Assembly: GCA_016927955.1 (NCBI GenBank)
Contig: JAFGLR010000004.1
Coordinates: 1 to 43,658, forward strand
Origin: Dehalococcoidales bacterium
Lineage (GTDB): Bacteria > Chloroflexota > Dehalococcoidia > Dehalococcoidales > JAFGLR01
Direction of reading: 5' to 3'
DNA: 43,658 nucleotides
Positions 34,993 through 42,770 of this stretch are shown one piece after another (the first letter of the stretch is position 1; every line of letters starts with the position of its first letter). The position numbers and the translations under genes are program-made. Under the pieces are notes generated by a model. That model made no database searches. It had not been told where the DNA came from and saw only the letters and a program-made list of their open reading frames with translations.

Positions 34993-36590
34993 TTTTCCTC
35001 CACGCTTGTAACTTGAGCGCCCATTTCAAGGGCTGCTTTTACCAGATGATTATCTTCCGGTCTATAAATACAAACAACTTTGCATGACCGTCCTAAATAG
35101 TCGCTAACCAATTTTACAGCAATTATTATGTTTTCCGGCTTCTCGATATTTTCCTTGTGTATCTTATACCGGAAGCTTAAAGTTACTTTGTCTCCCTGTA
35201 TTTCCACCGGTCTCGAACTGCGCAACAAAGCTACGGCATTTGTCCGTTTTACTTCTACCGGAGCATTATCCAGTATTTGCTTCCAGTTCTGTTTGAGTCT
35301 TTCGACCTCGCTACCTAAGGTTGAAGTAACAGGGCTATCTTCCACTGTTTGAACATGGTGTTTTTCTTCAGTAGGAGGTGGAGGGTTATTAACAGCGACC
35401 GGCTTAACATCAGTTTTCGCCGCTTTCGTCTTGATTTCCGAAGCCGGTAATGTTTCTTTAGTTGGTTTAACCGGTTCTTGGTTACTTATTTGAGTTGAGA
35501 CCATCTTCTTTTCTTCTGAAACCTGAATGGAATCGACTAACGCCAGTTCAAGAGGCATTGTCGAATAATTATCCATACCTATTTCAATCTGGTTAAAGGC
35601 CTTAACGGCTTTAATAATCTGGCTTAATGATGCATTAATACCCATTTCTTTAAAGCTAATAATATCTTCACCCGTTAGGTTCAAGGACTCCGTAACGTTA
35701 GTTTTAACCAGCATCAATGTTCGCAAGGCAGATGCAATTTCCCTAGTAAATTGTTTCAAATCCAGGCCGTCATTATTCACACTATGGACGGTCTTAATGG
35801 CGCCGGTGATATCGTTATTCACAATTTGCTTGACTAACTCTTTGGCCCGCCAGTCGCCTGTAATACCCAGAATAGCCTTAATCTGGGCCAGTTCAATATC
35901 CGTACCGTAGTAAGTAGTAAGTTGTTCCAGCAGGTTCAAAGCATCACGGAGACTGCCGGTGGCGCTTCCGGCAATCAAACGCAATCCATCCGGAGTAATA
36001 TTTATTCCCTCAGCTTGAATAACTTGCGTCAAACGCTTAACGATATCTGTCTGTGAAAGACGGTGGAAATCGAAACGCTGGCAGCGGGAAATAATTGTCG
36101 GTAATACTTTATGGGTTTCGGTAGTCGCCAATACGAACATGGCATGGGGTGGCGGTTCTTCCAGTGTCTTTAATAGAGCATTTGAGGCACTTGTACTCAA
36201 CATATGCACTTCATCTATTATGTAAACTTTGTACCGCGCTTCATTAGGAGCATAATTTACTTTTTCCCGGAGATCACGAATATTATCAACACCGGTATTG
36301 CTGGCTGCATCTATTTCAATGACATCTAAAGCCCGGCCTTCTGTAATCGCCTGGCACATTGAGCAGGTATTACACGGCTCTCCTTTTCCATTATTCAGAC
36401 AATTAACGGCTTTAGCTAATATCCTCGCCGCACTGGTTTTACCGGTACCACGCGGACCGCAAAAAAGGTAGGCGTGAGAAATACGGCCGCTTTTAAACGC
36501 ATTTGCTAATGTCCTTGTGACCTGCTCCTGCCCGACGAATTCAGACAGGCTTTGTGCTCGGTATTTTCTATAATAAACTTGAGAACCCAT
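34989..36590 (-). CDS. dnaX: DNA polymerase III subunit gamma/tau
   Basis: AAA+ clamp-loader subunit of 533 residues. Walker A is GPRGTGKTS (45-53), the zinc module Cys64, Cys73, Cys76, Cys79, DEVHML is Walker B and EEPPPHAMFVLATTE is sensor region. The C-terminal third (from about residue 385) is a Lys/Pro/Thr-rich linker and tau-like tail. The start is set to ATG 36590: the family begins near YYRKYR, and a TATAAT box (minus, 36600-36605) sits in the seven-codon in-frame extension to 36611. The gene opens the long leftward repair run. Confidence 0.95.
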   Translation of the reverse strand: MGSQVYYRKYRAQSLSEFVGQEQVTRTLANAFKSGRISHAYLFCGPRGTGKTSAARILAKAVNCLNNGKGEPCNTCSMCQAITEGRALDVIEIDAASNTGVDNIRDLREKVNYAPNEARYKVYIIDEVHMLSTSASNALLKTLEEPPPHAMFVLATTETHKVLPTIISRCQRFDFHRLSQTDIVKRLTQVIQAEGINITPDGLRLIAGSATGSLRDALNLLEQLTTYYGTDIELAQIKAILGITGDWRAKELVKQIVNNDITGAIKTVHSVNNDGLDLKQFTREIASALRTLMLVKTNVTESLNLTGEDIISFKEMGINASLSQIIKAVKAFNQIEIGMDNYSTMPLELALVDSIQVSEEKKMVSTQISNQEPVKPTKETLPASEIKTKAAKTDVKPVAVNNPPPPTEEKHHVQTVEDSPVTSTLGSEVERLKQNWKQILDNAPVEVKRTNAVALLRSSRPVEIQGDKVTLSFRYKIHKENIEKPENIIIAVKLVSDYLGRSCKVVCIYRPEDNHLVKAALEMGAQVTSVEEK

Positions 36591-36599
36591 AACTATATC

Positions 36600-36627
36600 A
36601 TTATACCGCATTCGTGTTCATTTCCAA
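36600..36627 (-). promoter_or_regulatory. Promoter of dnaX, nearly leaderless
   Basis: On the minus strand TTGGAA (36622-36627), 16-bp spacer, TATAAT (36600-36605). The -10 ends nine bases before ATG 36590, and no Shine-Dalgarno site exists. Confidence 0.5.
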
Positions 36628-36737
36628 AGAGCTAAAAAGCAGAAAAATAAATTACCAATAATATTTACCGTCTTTATTATGGAAGCCCGGTTAGTTATAA
36701 TTAGCGGTAAATATAAATATAAGGATGGCACTCATTT

Positions 36738-37814
36738 ATGAAAATACTCAGAGTAATTCCGTTAGTTTTAATATTACTTGTAACATTTTTACCGGCCTGT
36801 AGCGGAAAAACCACCAGTGTTCCAATGTCTAATTATGTTAATGAGATAGTCGGTTTTGCTGTCGATTATCCGCAAAACTGGACTACCGACCAGTCGTCAT
36901 CTTACCGGTTTTTAGCAGGTTCACCGGATACTGCCCCTGCGTCCGGTACTTTTAATAATAAAGCAGGCATTATCGCTACGGTAAGTATAGCCTTAACTCC
37001 GGAGGATAGTATATCTCTGGAAACCCGTTACCATAATTTTTACAATCAATTGTTGCAGGCAATAGGTGTCTCGGAATTCGAAGAGATATCAGCGGGAAAT
37101 ACTACATTCGGACAGAATATTTCTGGCTACGCAGGTAATTTTAAATTCACCGATAATGTGGGTGATTGGGACATAAACTGCTATATATCTGAAGTGCACG
37201 GTTCATATTGCTATTATTATTACATAATCTGGACTTATTCCCTCATTGATTCATCCAAAAGCAATGAAAGTATCTTAGCCTCGGTTTTAGATAGTTTCAG
37301 ATATGTTAATATCACGGTCACCCCGACCGCGCCAAAGAAACATTATGACGCAGCACCGCCAATGACTATCGACATCAATAAACAGTATACAGTTACGATG
37401 ACAACTGTTTACGGAGATATGGTATTCCAGCTATTTCCCATCGATGCTCCGCAGACGGTTAACAACTTTATATTCCTCGCCCGGGAAGGATATTTTGACG
37501 ATACCGTTTTCCACCGGGTGATAGATAACTTTGTCGTACAGGGAGGTGATCCTACCGGTACCGGTATGGGCAACCCGGGTTACTATATTCCTGATGAAAT
37601 CTCCAGCCGGCAGCACCTTGCCGGTACGCTTTCGATGGCTAATTCTGGAGCAGGTACAGATACTAACGGCTCCCAATTCTTCATCTGTTATGTTGACCAA
37701 CCGTCTTTAAACGGTAGTCATTCAGTATTCGGCCAACTGGTCCAGGGAACTGATGTACTCAACAAAATTCAGAAAAATGACAGGTTGATTAAAGTTACCA
37801 TAGAAGAAAAATAA
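36738..37814 (+). CDS. Lipoprotein with PsbP-like and cyclophilin domains
   Basis: A 358-residue exported lipoprotein with a signal peptide ending LPAC (Cys21). Residues about 32-190 form a domain opening VGFAVDYPQNWTTD, similar to PsbP or other lipid-anchored sensor folds. Residues about 218-358 form a cyclophilin peptidyl-prolyl isomerase with FHRVIDNFVVQGGDPTGTG and GSQFFICY, and conserved Arg and Phe residues of the active site. It should help fold or sort exported proteins on the outside of the membrane. An AAGGA lies 12 bases before the ATG. It is a separate unit, divergent from dnaX. Confidence 0.8.
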   Translation: MKILRVIPLVLILLVTFLPACSGKTTSVPMSNYVNEIVGFAVDYPQNWTTDQSSSYRFLAGSPDTAPASGTFNNKAGIIATVSIALTPEDSISLETRYHNFYNQLLQAIGVSEFEEISAGNTTFGQNISGYAGNFKFTDNVGDWDINCYISEVHGSYCYYYYIIWTYSLIDSSKSNESILASVLDSFRYVNITVTPTAPKKHYDAAPPMTIDINKQYTVTMTTVYGDMVFQLFPIDAPQTVNNFIFLAREGYFDDTVFHRVIDNFVVQGGDPTGTGMGNPGYYIPDEISSRQHLAGTLSMANSGAGTDTNGSQFFICYVDQPSLNGSHSVFGQLVQGTDVLNKIQKNDRLIKVTIEEK

Positions 37815-37926
37815 AACCGATAATAAAGTAACATATACCTTATGAATGATGTGTTATAGTACTAAAGAATAGTGCTTACTTATTGGTATCAGGCATAATC
37901 TTAACCTGAATATTTATCAAACCAAG

Positions 37927-37954
37927 TTGACAACACATTTATTTAATGTATAAT
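37927..37954 (+). promoter_or_regulatory. Consensus sigma70-type promoter of the riboswitch operon
   Basis: TTGACA (37927-37932), 16-bp spacer, TATAAT (37949-37954), both hexamers identical to consensus. Transcription should start near 37961, about 15 bases before the aptamer. Confidence 0.85.
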
Positions 37955-37975
37955 TGAGTATGTTTAAAAACTGAA

Positions 37976-38072
37976 TAAGTCACCGAGAAAGGCAAACCCC
38001 GGGAAATCGGGGGACGCAAAACCGCAGATCTAAATCCTGTATAGGATACGACAGCTGGGTTACCGTTAGACT
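37976..38072 (+). ncRNA. Cyclic-di-GMP-I (GEMM) riboswitch aptamer
   Basis: The aptamer core is nearly the known class I consensus. AGTCACCGAGAAAGG is followed by GGCAAACC (37991-37998), a stem CCGG-GAAA-TCGG with a GNRA-type loop, GGGACGCAAA (38011-38020) and ACCG. CTAAA (38030-38034) faces a TCCT...AGGA hairpin (38035-38046), and the 3' part ends CTGGGTTACCG (38055-38065). The GAAA loop and the CTAAA side match the tetraloop-receptor pair that docks the two arms. It binds cyclic di-GMP and controls the genes from 38143. The sequence match to the Vibrio cholerae Vc2 aptamer is from memory and was not computed. Confidence 0.88.
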
Positions 38073-38089
38073 GAATATTTCTAAACTTT

Positions 38090-38119
38090 AAAGCCTTTCT
38101 CACTGAGAAAGGCTTTTTT
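38090..38119 (+). terminator. Riboswitch expression-platform terminator
   Basis: A perfect 12-bp stem, AAAGCCTTTCTC (38090-38101) with GAGAAAGGCTTT (38105-38116), a three-base loop and T tract 38114-38119, 24 bases before ATG 38143. The 3' arm's GAGAAAGGC also occurs in the aptamer 5' strand (37985-37993), so the 5' arm can pair with either. Confidence 0.88.
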
Positions 38120-38142
38120 AATTTTAATAAAGGGGGTTCGCA

Positions 38143-38259
38143 ATGGGGACTTTACTGGTTATGAAGAAATCCTGCCCGGTATGCCGGCAAAAGACGCGTC
38201 CTGTCAAAATCAATAATATCTTGAAGGTATGCCCCAAATGTCATTGTCGGGTAAACTAA
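38143..38259 (+). CDS. 38-residue zinc-ribbon protein behind the c-di-GMP riboswitch
   Basis: A very short protein with Cys11-Pro-x-Cys14 and Cys30-Pro-x-Cys33-x-Cys35, a compact zinc ribbon similar in shape to the Com-like proteins of phage Mu and to small rubredoxin-like zinc ribbons. AGGGGG (38131-38136) lies six bases before ATG 38143; a second ATG (38161) would leave the zinc site intact. It is the first gene after the riboswitch terminator, 59 bp before the helical protein, so both should answer to cyclic di-GMP. Function is unknown; nucleic acid or protein binding is possible. Confidence 0.65.
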   Translation: MGTLLVMKKSCPVCRQKTRPVKINNILKVCPKCHCRVN

Positions 38260-38318
38260 TGCTACAGCCTTATCCTAAGACAACTAACACACAACATTTG
38301 AAAGAGGTGATGTGAAAT

Positions 38319-38765
38319 ATGGCAATTAAACATAAAGAAATGAAAAAGACGGTAAAAAAACAAGAAGACTATGGCAAAGCCGCCTCAATAAATGCGGAAG
38401 AGCGATATCGGGCCTACCGGCAAATTGTCAAGCAGGCATTTAATGAACGGAAAGCCACCGAGCAGCGGGCAATGGAAGCCTACCGTGTATCCATAGAAAA
38501 AGCCGGTAAAAGATACCATGATATTATCGAGGCAGCCCTGGAAAAATGCAAGCTAATCACGGATAACGCCTGGGAAGCCTCGTTGGAAGCATTAAAAACC
38601 AGCCCCACCGGTGAAACCAAACCTGTTAGGGGAACCTGGCCGAAAATTAAAGAGAACTCACGCAATTTTATCAGAGGGACCCGTGCTCATACAGTTAGAT
38701 ATTTCACTAAGACGAAGGTCTTCTTAAAAAATAAGGTAGGTTCTCTTAAAGTTGCCAATACTTAA
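38319..38765 (+). CDS. Basic helical protein of unknown function in the c-di-GMP operon
   Basis: A 148-residue soluble, Lys-rich protein. Residues about 5-95 are almost all helix or coiled coil, rich in Lys, Glu and Ala (EERYRAYRQIVKQAFNERKA and later IIEAALEKCK). A Gly/Pro/Thr linker (about 98-108) precedes a very basic tail (WPKIKENSRNFIRGTRAH). No membrane segment or signal peptide is seen. GAAAGAGGTGATG is a good ribosome site. I do not recognise the family. Position behind the c-di-GMP riboswitch and zinc-ribbon gene suggests a role in lifestyle control, surface assembly or nucleoid binding. A strong terminator follows. Confidence 0.65.
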   Translation: MAIKHKEMKKTVKKQEDYGKAASINAEERYRAYRQIVKQAFNERKATEQRAMEAYRVSIEKAGKRYHDIIEAALEKCKLITDNAWEASLEALKTSPTGETKPVRGTWPKIKENSRNFIRGTRAHTVRYFTKTKVFLKNKVGSLKVANT

Positions 38766-38806
38766 ACCGAACGAATTGAAGAAACCCGTTGCAACCTAAC
38801 AAGTAC

Positions 38807-38840
38807 ACAGGGGTTGCTAATTATAGCAGCCCCTGTTTGT
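38807..38840. terminator. Terminator between the c-di-GMP operon and carB
   Basis: Stem ACAGGGGTTGCT (38807-38818) with AGCAGCCCCTGT (38825-38836), one G-T wobble, six-base loop, followed by TTGTTAAC. On the minus strand the T tract is poor, so it mainly serves the rightward operon. Confidence 0.7.
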
Positions 38841-38851
38841 TAACGTAAGCC

Positions 38852-41800
38852 TTATTTTATATCGGCATGGTATTGCTGCAGTGATTTTACATTTGATTCA
38901 CCGCTGCAATACGCCACGATTCCTTTAACTGCCGCTGAAGCTGCAGTTAAAGAAGTAATATAAGGTACTTTATATTTTATAGCTGCTTTACGTATATAAG
39001 AATCATCATACTTACTCAGTTTACCGGCCGGTGTATTTATAACTAACTGGATTTCTTTATTTTTTATAGCATCGGTGATATTAGGGCGCCCTTCGTGTTC
39101 TTTAAGGATAGTCTCCGCATCAATGTTATGAGCCGCGAGGTAAGCCTGTGTACCAACGGTAGCCCTTAGTTTAAAACCCATTTTAATAAACTCCTGAGCT
39201 ACTTCAGCCAGGAAAGGCCGGTCACGTTCCGCAACCGTTATCAACACAGTACCACTCGTCGGCATCTGGTTCACCGCCTCCTGAGCTTTCCAATAGGCTA
39301 AGCCGAACGTTGGTGCCATACCAAGCACTTCTCCGGTAGATTTCATTTCGGGACCTAAAATAGGGTCTACTTCCGGAAACATATTAAAGGGGAATACTGC
39401 TTCTTTCACCCCGATATGGGGAATATTCCGCCGTTTCAAATTTAAACTGCTTATCGTCTGTCCCATCATTAACTGTGTTGCCAGATGTGCCATCGGAATA
39501 TTACAGACTTTAGATACCAGCGGCACTGTGCGGGAAGCTCTCGGATTTGCCTCCAGCACATAGACAATGTCTTTACATATAGCGTATTGAATATTCATCA
39601 CGCCGGTAACCTTGAGCTCATATGCAATACGGCGTGTATATTCCTCAATGGTATCAATATGCTTTTGCGGAATAGTTACCGGAGGAATGGCACAGGCTGC
39701 ATCACCGGAATGAACGCCGGCAAATTCGATATGTTCCATAACTGCCGGAATGAATACTTCAGTACCGTCAGACAGAGCATCCGCTTCGGTTTCGATAGCA
39801 TTTTCCAGATAACGGTCAATCAATATCGGACGGTCCGGAGTAACTCCAACAGCAGCAGTAACATATAATTTTAATTCTTCTTCATCGTGGACAATTTCCA
39901 TACCGCGACCGCCGAGTACATAAGAAGGTCTTACGATAAGCGGATACCCGATACGTTTCGCAACTTCCAACGCTTCATCCAGATTAATTGCGGTACCGGA
40001 TTCGGGCATCGGAATGCCGTATTTCTTCATCATCTGACTGAAACGGCCACGGTCGGAGGCAATATCGATAGAGTTTACGGAGGTGCCTAATATTTTTACT
40101 CCTAATTTTTCCAATTCTGCCGCAATATTGAGTGGAGTCTGTCCGCCGAATTGTACGATGACCCCTATAGGCTTTTCCTTCTGATAGATACTCAGGACAT
40201 CTTCTACGGTTAATGGTTCGAAATATAATTTATCCGAGGTATCATAGTCGGTGGAAACCGTCTCCGGATTACAGTTAACCATGATAGTTTCATATCCCAT
40301 ATCTCTCAAAGCAAATGCAGCATGGACACAGCAATAATCAAACTCAATGCCCTGGCCGATACGATTCGGACCGCCGCCAAGCACCATCACTTTAGGTTTA
40401 TTACTGGCCGAAGTCTCATCCGGGGCATTATAAGTTGAATAATAATACTTTGCATCTACCGCACCGCTAACCGGGACGAAATCCCAGGCTTCAGTTATGC
40501 TCAGCTTTATCCTCTGGTTACGGATATTCGATTCTTTAGTACCGAGCAACCTAGCTAGATATTTATCAGCAAAACCATCTTTCTTCGCTTGTATTAGCAA
40601 CTCATCCGGTAATTTCTTTCCCTTATATTTGATGATTTTCTCTTCTAATTCGACCATCTCTTTCATCTGCTCGATGAACCAGGGTTTGATAAAAGTCCGG
40701 CGGTATAATTCTTGAACGCTTGCCCCTTTACGCAGAGCTTCATACATAATGAATTGCCGTTCGCTGGTTGCGAAACTTAGCATTTTCATCAGTTCTTCCA
40801 GCGGTTTCTCGTTGAAATCTTTGGCAAAACCAAGACCAAAACGGCCGTTTTCCAGAGACCGGATGGCTTTCTGAAATGCCTCTTTATAGTTTTTACCGAT
40901 ACTCATCACTTCGCCGACAGCACGCATTTGAGTACCGAGTCTGTCTTCAGCATCGTGGAATTTCTCAAACGCCCAGCGGGAAAACTTTATCACGACATAA
41001 TCACCGGATGGGGTATATTTTTCCAAAGTACCGTCCCGCCAGTAAGGTAATTCATCAAGGGTCATACCGGCTGCCAGTTTAGCTGATACTAAAGCGATGG
41101 GAAAACCGGTAGCTTTTGAAGCCAGAGCGGAAGACCGGGATGTACGCGGGTTAATTTCAATAATTACGACACGCCCGGTTTTGGGGTCATGGGCAAACTG
41201 CAAATTGGTACCACCTATAATGCCTATTTTTTCCACTACTTTATAAGAAAAATCTTGCAGACGTTTTTGCAGTGATTCACTTATAGTGAGCATCGGAGCA
41301 GAACAAAAAGAATCACCGGTGTGGACCCCCATCGCGTCTATATTTTCAATAAAACAGACTGTTATAATCTGGCTCTTGGAGTCGCGTATAATTTCCAGCT
41401 CTAATTCTTCCCAGCCTTCGACCGATTCCTCGATTAAGACCTGCCCTACCATACTGGCAGCGATACCGCGACTGGCAACTACCCGCAGTTCTTCGACATT
41501 ATAAACCAGACCGCCACCCGTACCGCCCAGTGTAAAGGCCGGACGGACAATCACCGGATAACCGATTTTGGCAGCCAGAGCTTCCGCGTCTTCTATACTG
41601 TAAGCAATCTCGCTGCGGGGCACTTCGATGCCTAATTCATCCATCGTCTCTTTAAAAGCAAGACGATCTTCTCCGCGGCGGATTGCCTCCGGGTCCACCC
41701 CGATTACTTTAACATTATATTTATCGAGAACTCCGGAACGGGCTAAAGCTGAGCTTAAATTAAGACCCGTCTGACCGCCCAAATTGGGTAATATAGCATC

Positions 41801-42049
41801 AGGACGTTCTTTCTCGATTATTTTTACCATAGTTTCCATGTTGAGCGGTTCAATATAGGTAACATCAGCCATGCCGGGATCGGTCATAATAGTAGCCGGA
41901 TTAGAATTAACCAATACAATCCGGTAACCAAGTGATTTCAACGCTTTACATGCCTGGGTACCGGAATAGTCGAATTCACAAGCCTGCCCGATAATAATCG
42001 GCCCGGACCCTATAATCATCACTTTTTTTATATCATTGCGTAACGGCAT
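38852..42049 (-). CDS. carB: Carbamoyl-phosphate synthase large subunit
   Basis: Makes carbamoyl phosphate from bicarbonate, ammonia (from CarA) and two ATP for pyrimidine and arginine synthesis. Two homologous ATP-grasp halves are visible: the first opens KVMIIGSGPIIIGQACEFDYSGTQACKAL and contains VIVRPAFTLGGTGGG; the second begins near residue 555 with VMVLGGGPNRIGQGIEFDYC. The allosteric C-terminal domain (from about 935) follows. The 1065-residue length is normal. GGGAGATT before the ATG is the ribosome site. carA is not upstream: 720 bp without a carA gene precede it, so the glutaminase subunit is encoded elsewhere. Confidence 0.97.
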   Translation of the reverse strand: MPLRNDIKKVMIIGSGPIIIGQACEFDYSGTQACKALKSLGYRIVLVNSNPATIMTDPGMADVTYIEPLNMETMVKIIEKERPDAILPNLGGQTGLNLSSALARSGVLDKYNVKVIGVDPEAIRRGEDRLAFKETMDELGIEVPRSEIAYSIEDAEALAAKIGYPVIVRPAFTLGGTGGGLVYNVEELRVVASRGIAASMVGQVLIEESVEGWEELELEIIRDSKSQIITVCFIENIDAMGVHTGDSFCSAPMLTISESLQKRLQDFSYKVVEKIGIIGGTNLQFAHDPKTGRVVIIEINPRTSRSSALASKATGFPIALVSAKLAAGMTLDELPYWRDGTLEKYTPSGDYVVIKFSRWAFEKFHDAEDRLGTQMRAVGEVMSIGKNYKEAFQKAIRSLENGRFGLGFAKDFNEKPLEELMKMLSFATSERQFIMYEALRKGASVQELYRRTFIKPWFIEQMKEMVELEEKIIKYKGKKLPDELLIQAKKDGFADKYLARLLGTKESNIRNQRIKLSITEAWDFVPVSGAVDAKYYYSTYNAPDETSASNKPKVMVLGGGPNRIGQGIEFDYCCVHAAFALRDMGYETIMVNCNPETVSTDYDTSDKLYFEPLTVEDVLSIYQKEKPIGVIVQFGGQTPLNIAAELEKLGVKILGTSVNSIDIASDRGRFSQMMKKYGIPMPESGTAINLDEALEVAKRIGYPLIVRPSYVLGGRGMEIVHDEEELKLYVTAAVGVTPDRPILIDRYLENAIETEADALSDGTEVFIPAVMEHIEFAGVHSGDAACAIPPVTIPQKHIDTIEEYTRRIAYELKVTGVMNIQYAICKDIVYVLEANPRASRTVPLVSKVCNIPMAHLATQLMMGQTISSLNLKRRNIPHIGVKEAVFPFNMFPEVDPILGPEMKSTGEVLGMAPTFGLAYWKAQEAVNQMPTSGTVLITVAERDRPFLAEVAQEFIKMGFKLRATVGTQAYLAAHNIDAETILKEHEGRPNITDAIKNKEIQLVINTPAGKLSKYDDSYIRKAAIKYKVPYITSLTAASAAVKGIVAYCSGESNVKSLQQYHADIK

Positions 42050-42119
42050 ATCAATCTCCCTTAAATTCCACTCTGTTACCTAATCCATCGCTGAGATAAG
42101 AAGTACTAATTCTAGTATC

Positions 42120-42251
42120 TTAACAAGTATAATTAAGCTTTTCTTTTTCTAAAGCCGCTAGGGCGGGTGAAGGGTCATAGTATTCTTCTTCAATCACCCG
42201 CATTTGTTCAAAAGAGAAATAATGGATACATGTCATGGTATCTGACACCAT
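42120..42251 (-). CDS. Possible 43-residue small protein or gene remnant
   Basis: A short frame upstream of carB on the same strand, from ATG 42251 with an alternative ATG at 42236. Its acidic middle part (MRVIEEEYYDPSPALAALEKEK) is trimmed here to the start MVSDTMTCIHYF and the end LALEKEKLNYTC-like segment; it looks protein-like, but no Shine-Dalgarno site is convincing and no family is recognised. It could be a chance frame or the tail of a decayed gene. Confidence 0.2.
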   Translation of the reverse strand: MVSDTMTCIHYFSFEQMRVIEEEYYDPSPALAALEKEKLNYTC

Positions 42252-42674
42252 TAGAAAGTAACCTATTAATTTTAGTTCTGTTTTCTACCTTGGTTAAACT
42301 CTATCTAACGCTCTAATTTCCCGCCACTATCCATTGGGATTAACCAACCGAGAACCCTGTTGATAATTACTTGCCTGAACTGAAAAACAAAAAGAGTAAG
42401 CACTTACCGCGAAGAATTCAACTGTCAACATAATCTTTATAATTTTAACAAAGCATCAGTTTTTATACAATACCTATAAATCAGGTCAAATATATTTGAT
42501 ATACGGATTATTTGGGTCTATAGATATGCCGGAAAGCCATTTTCCAAATTTAGAGGAACGAAACAGGCTGGATTAATGAAACATATCAATCATTTATCTT
42601 TTAAATTCGTAGCTCATCCTGACTGGATTTACAGTTTAACTCCCTAAATAGACTTAGACATATATACTTATTTA

Positions 42675-42702
42675 TTGACTTATTACTATTTATTAGTATA
42701 AT
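42675..42702 (+). promoter_or_regulatory. Strong sigma70-type promoter of the surface-protein gene
   Basis: TTGACT (42675-42680), 16-bp spacer, TATAAT (42697-42702), the same spacing as the riboswitch operon promoter. The predicted start near 42709 gives a leader of about 62 bases with AAAGGGGG (42757-42764) before ATG 42771. No known riboswitch is recognisable in this leader. Confidence 0.75.
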
Positions 42703-42770
42703 GATGTAAAATATTAAGTATGTAATGGTTATGTATGTTATTCGTATAATATATCAAAGGGGGCGTAAAT

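Larger units (their letters stand above)
42050..42770. other. Intergenic region, possible decayed coding remnants
   Basis: A 720-bp A/T-rich gap between carB and the last gene. Near carB is the carB leader. A possible 43-residue frame is listed at 42120-42251 (minus). On the plus strand a start-less open frame from about 42394 to 42576 reads through to QIYLIYGLFGSIDMPESHF and then PNLEERNRLD before a stop, which looks protein-like but has no good start. A TTGACAG (minus strand, near 42424-42430) has no matching -10. No tRNA, repeat array or riboswitch was seen. Confidence 0.5.

Noticed and set aside
37815-37926. tRNA or other structured RNA between the cyclophilin gene and the riboswitch promoter
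   Set aside because: No cloverleaf, no terminator-like stem and no known motif was found in this stretch.
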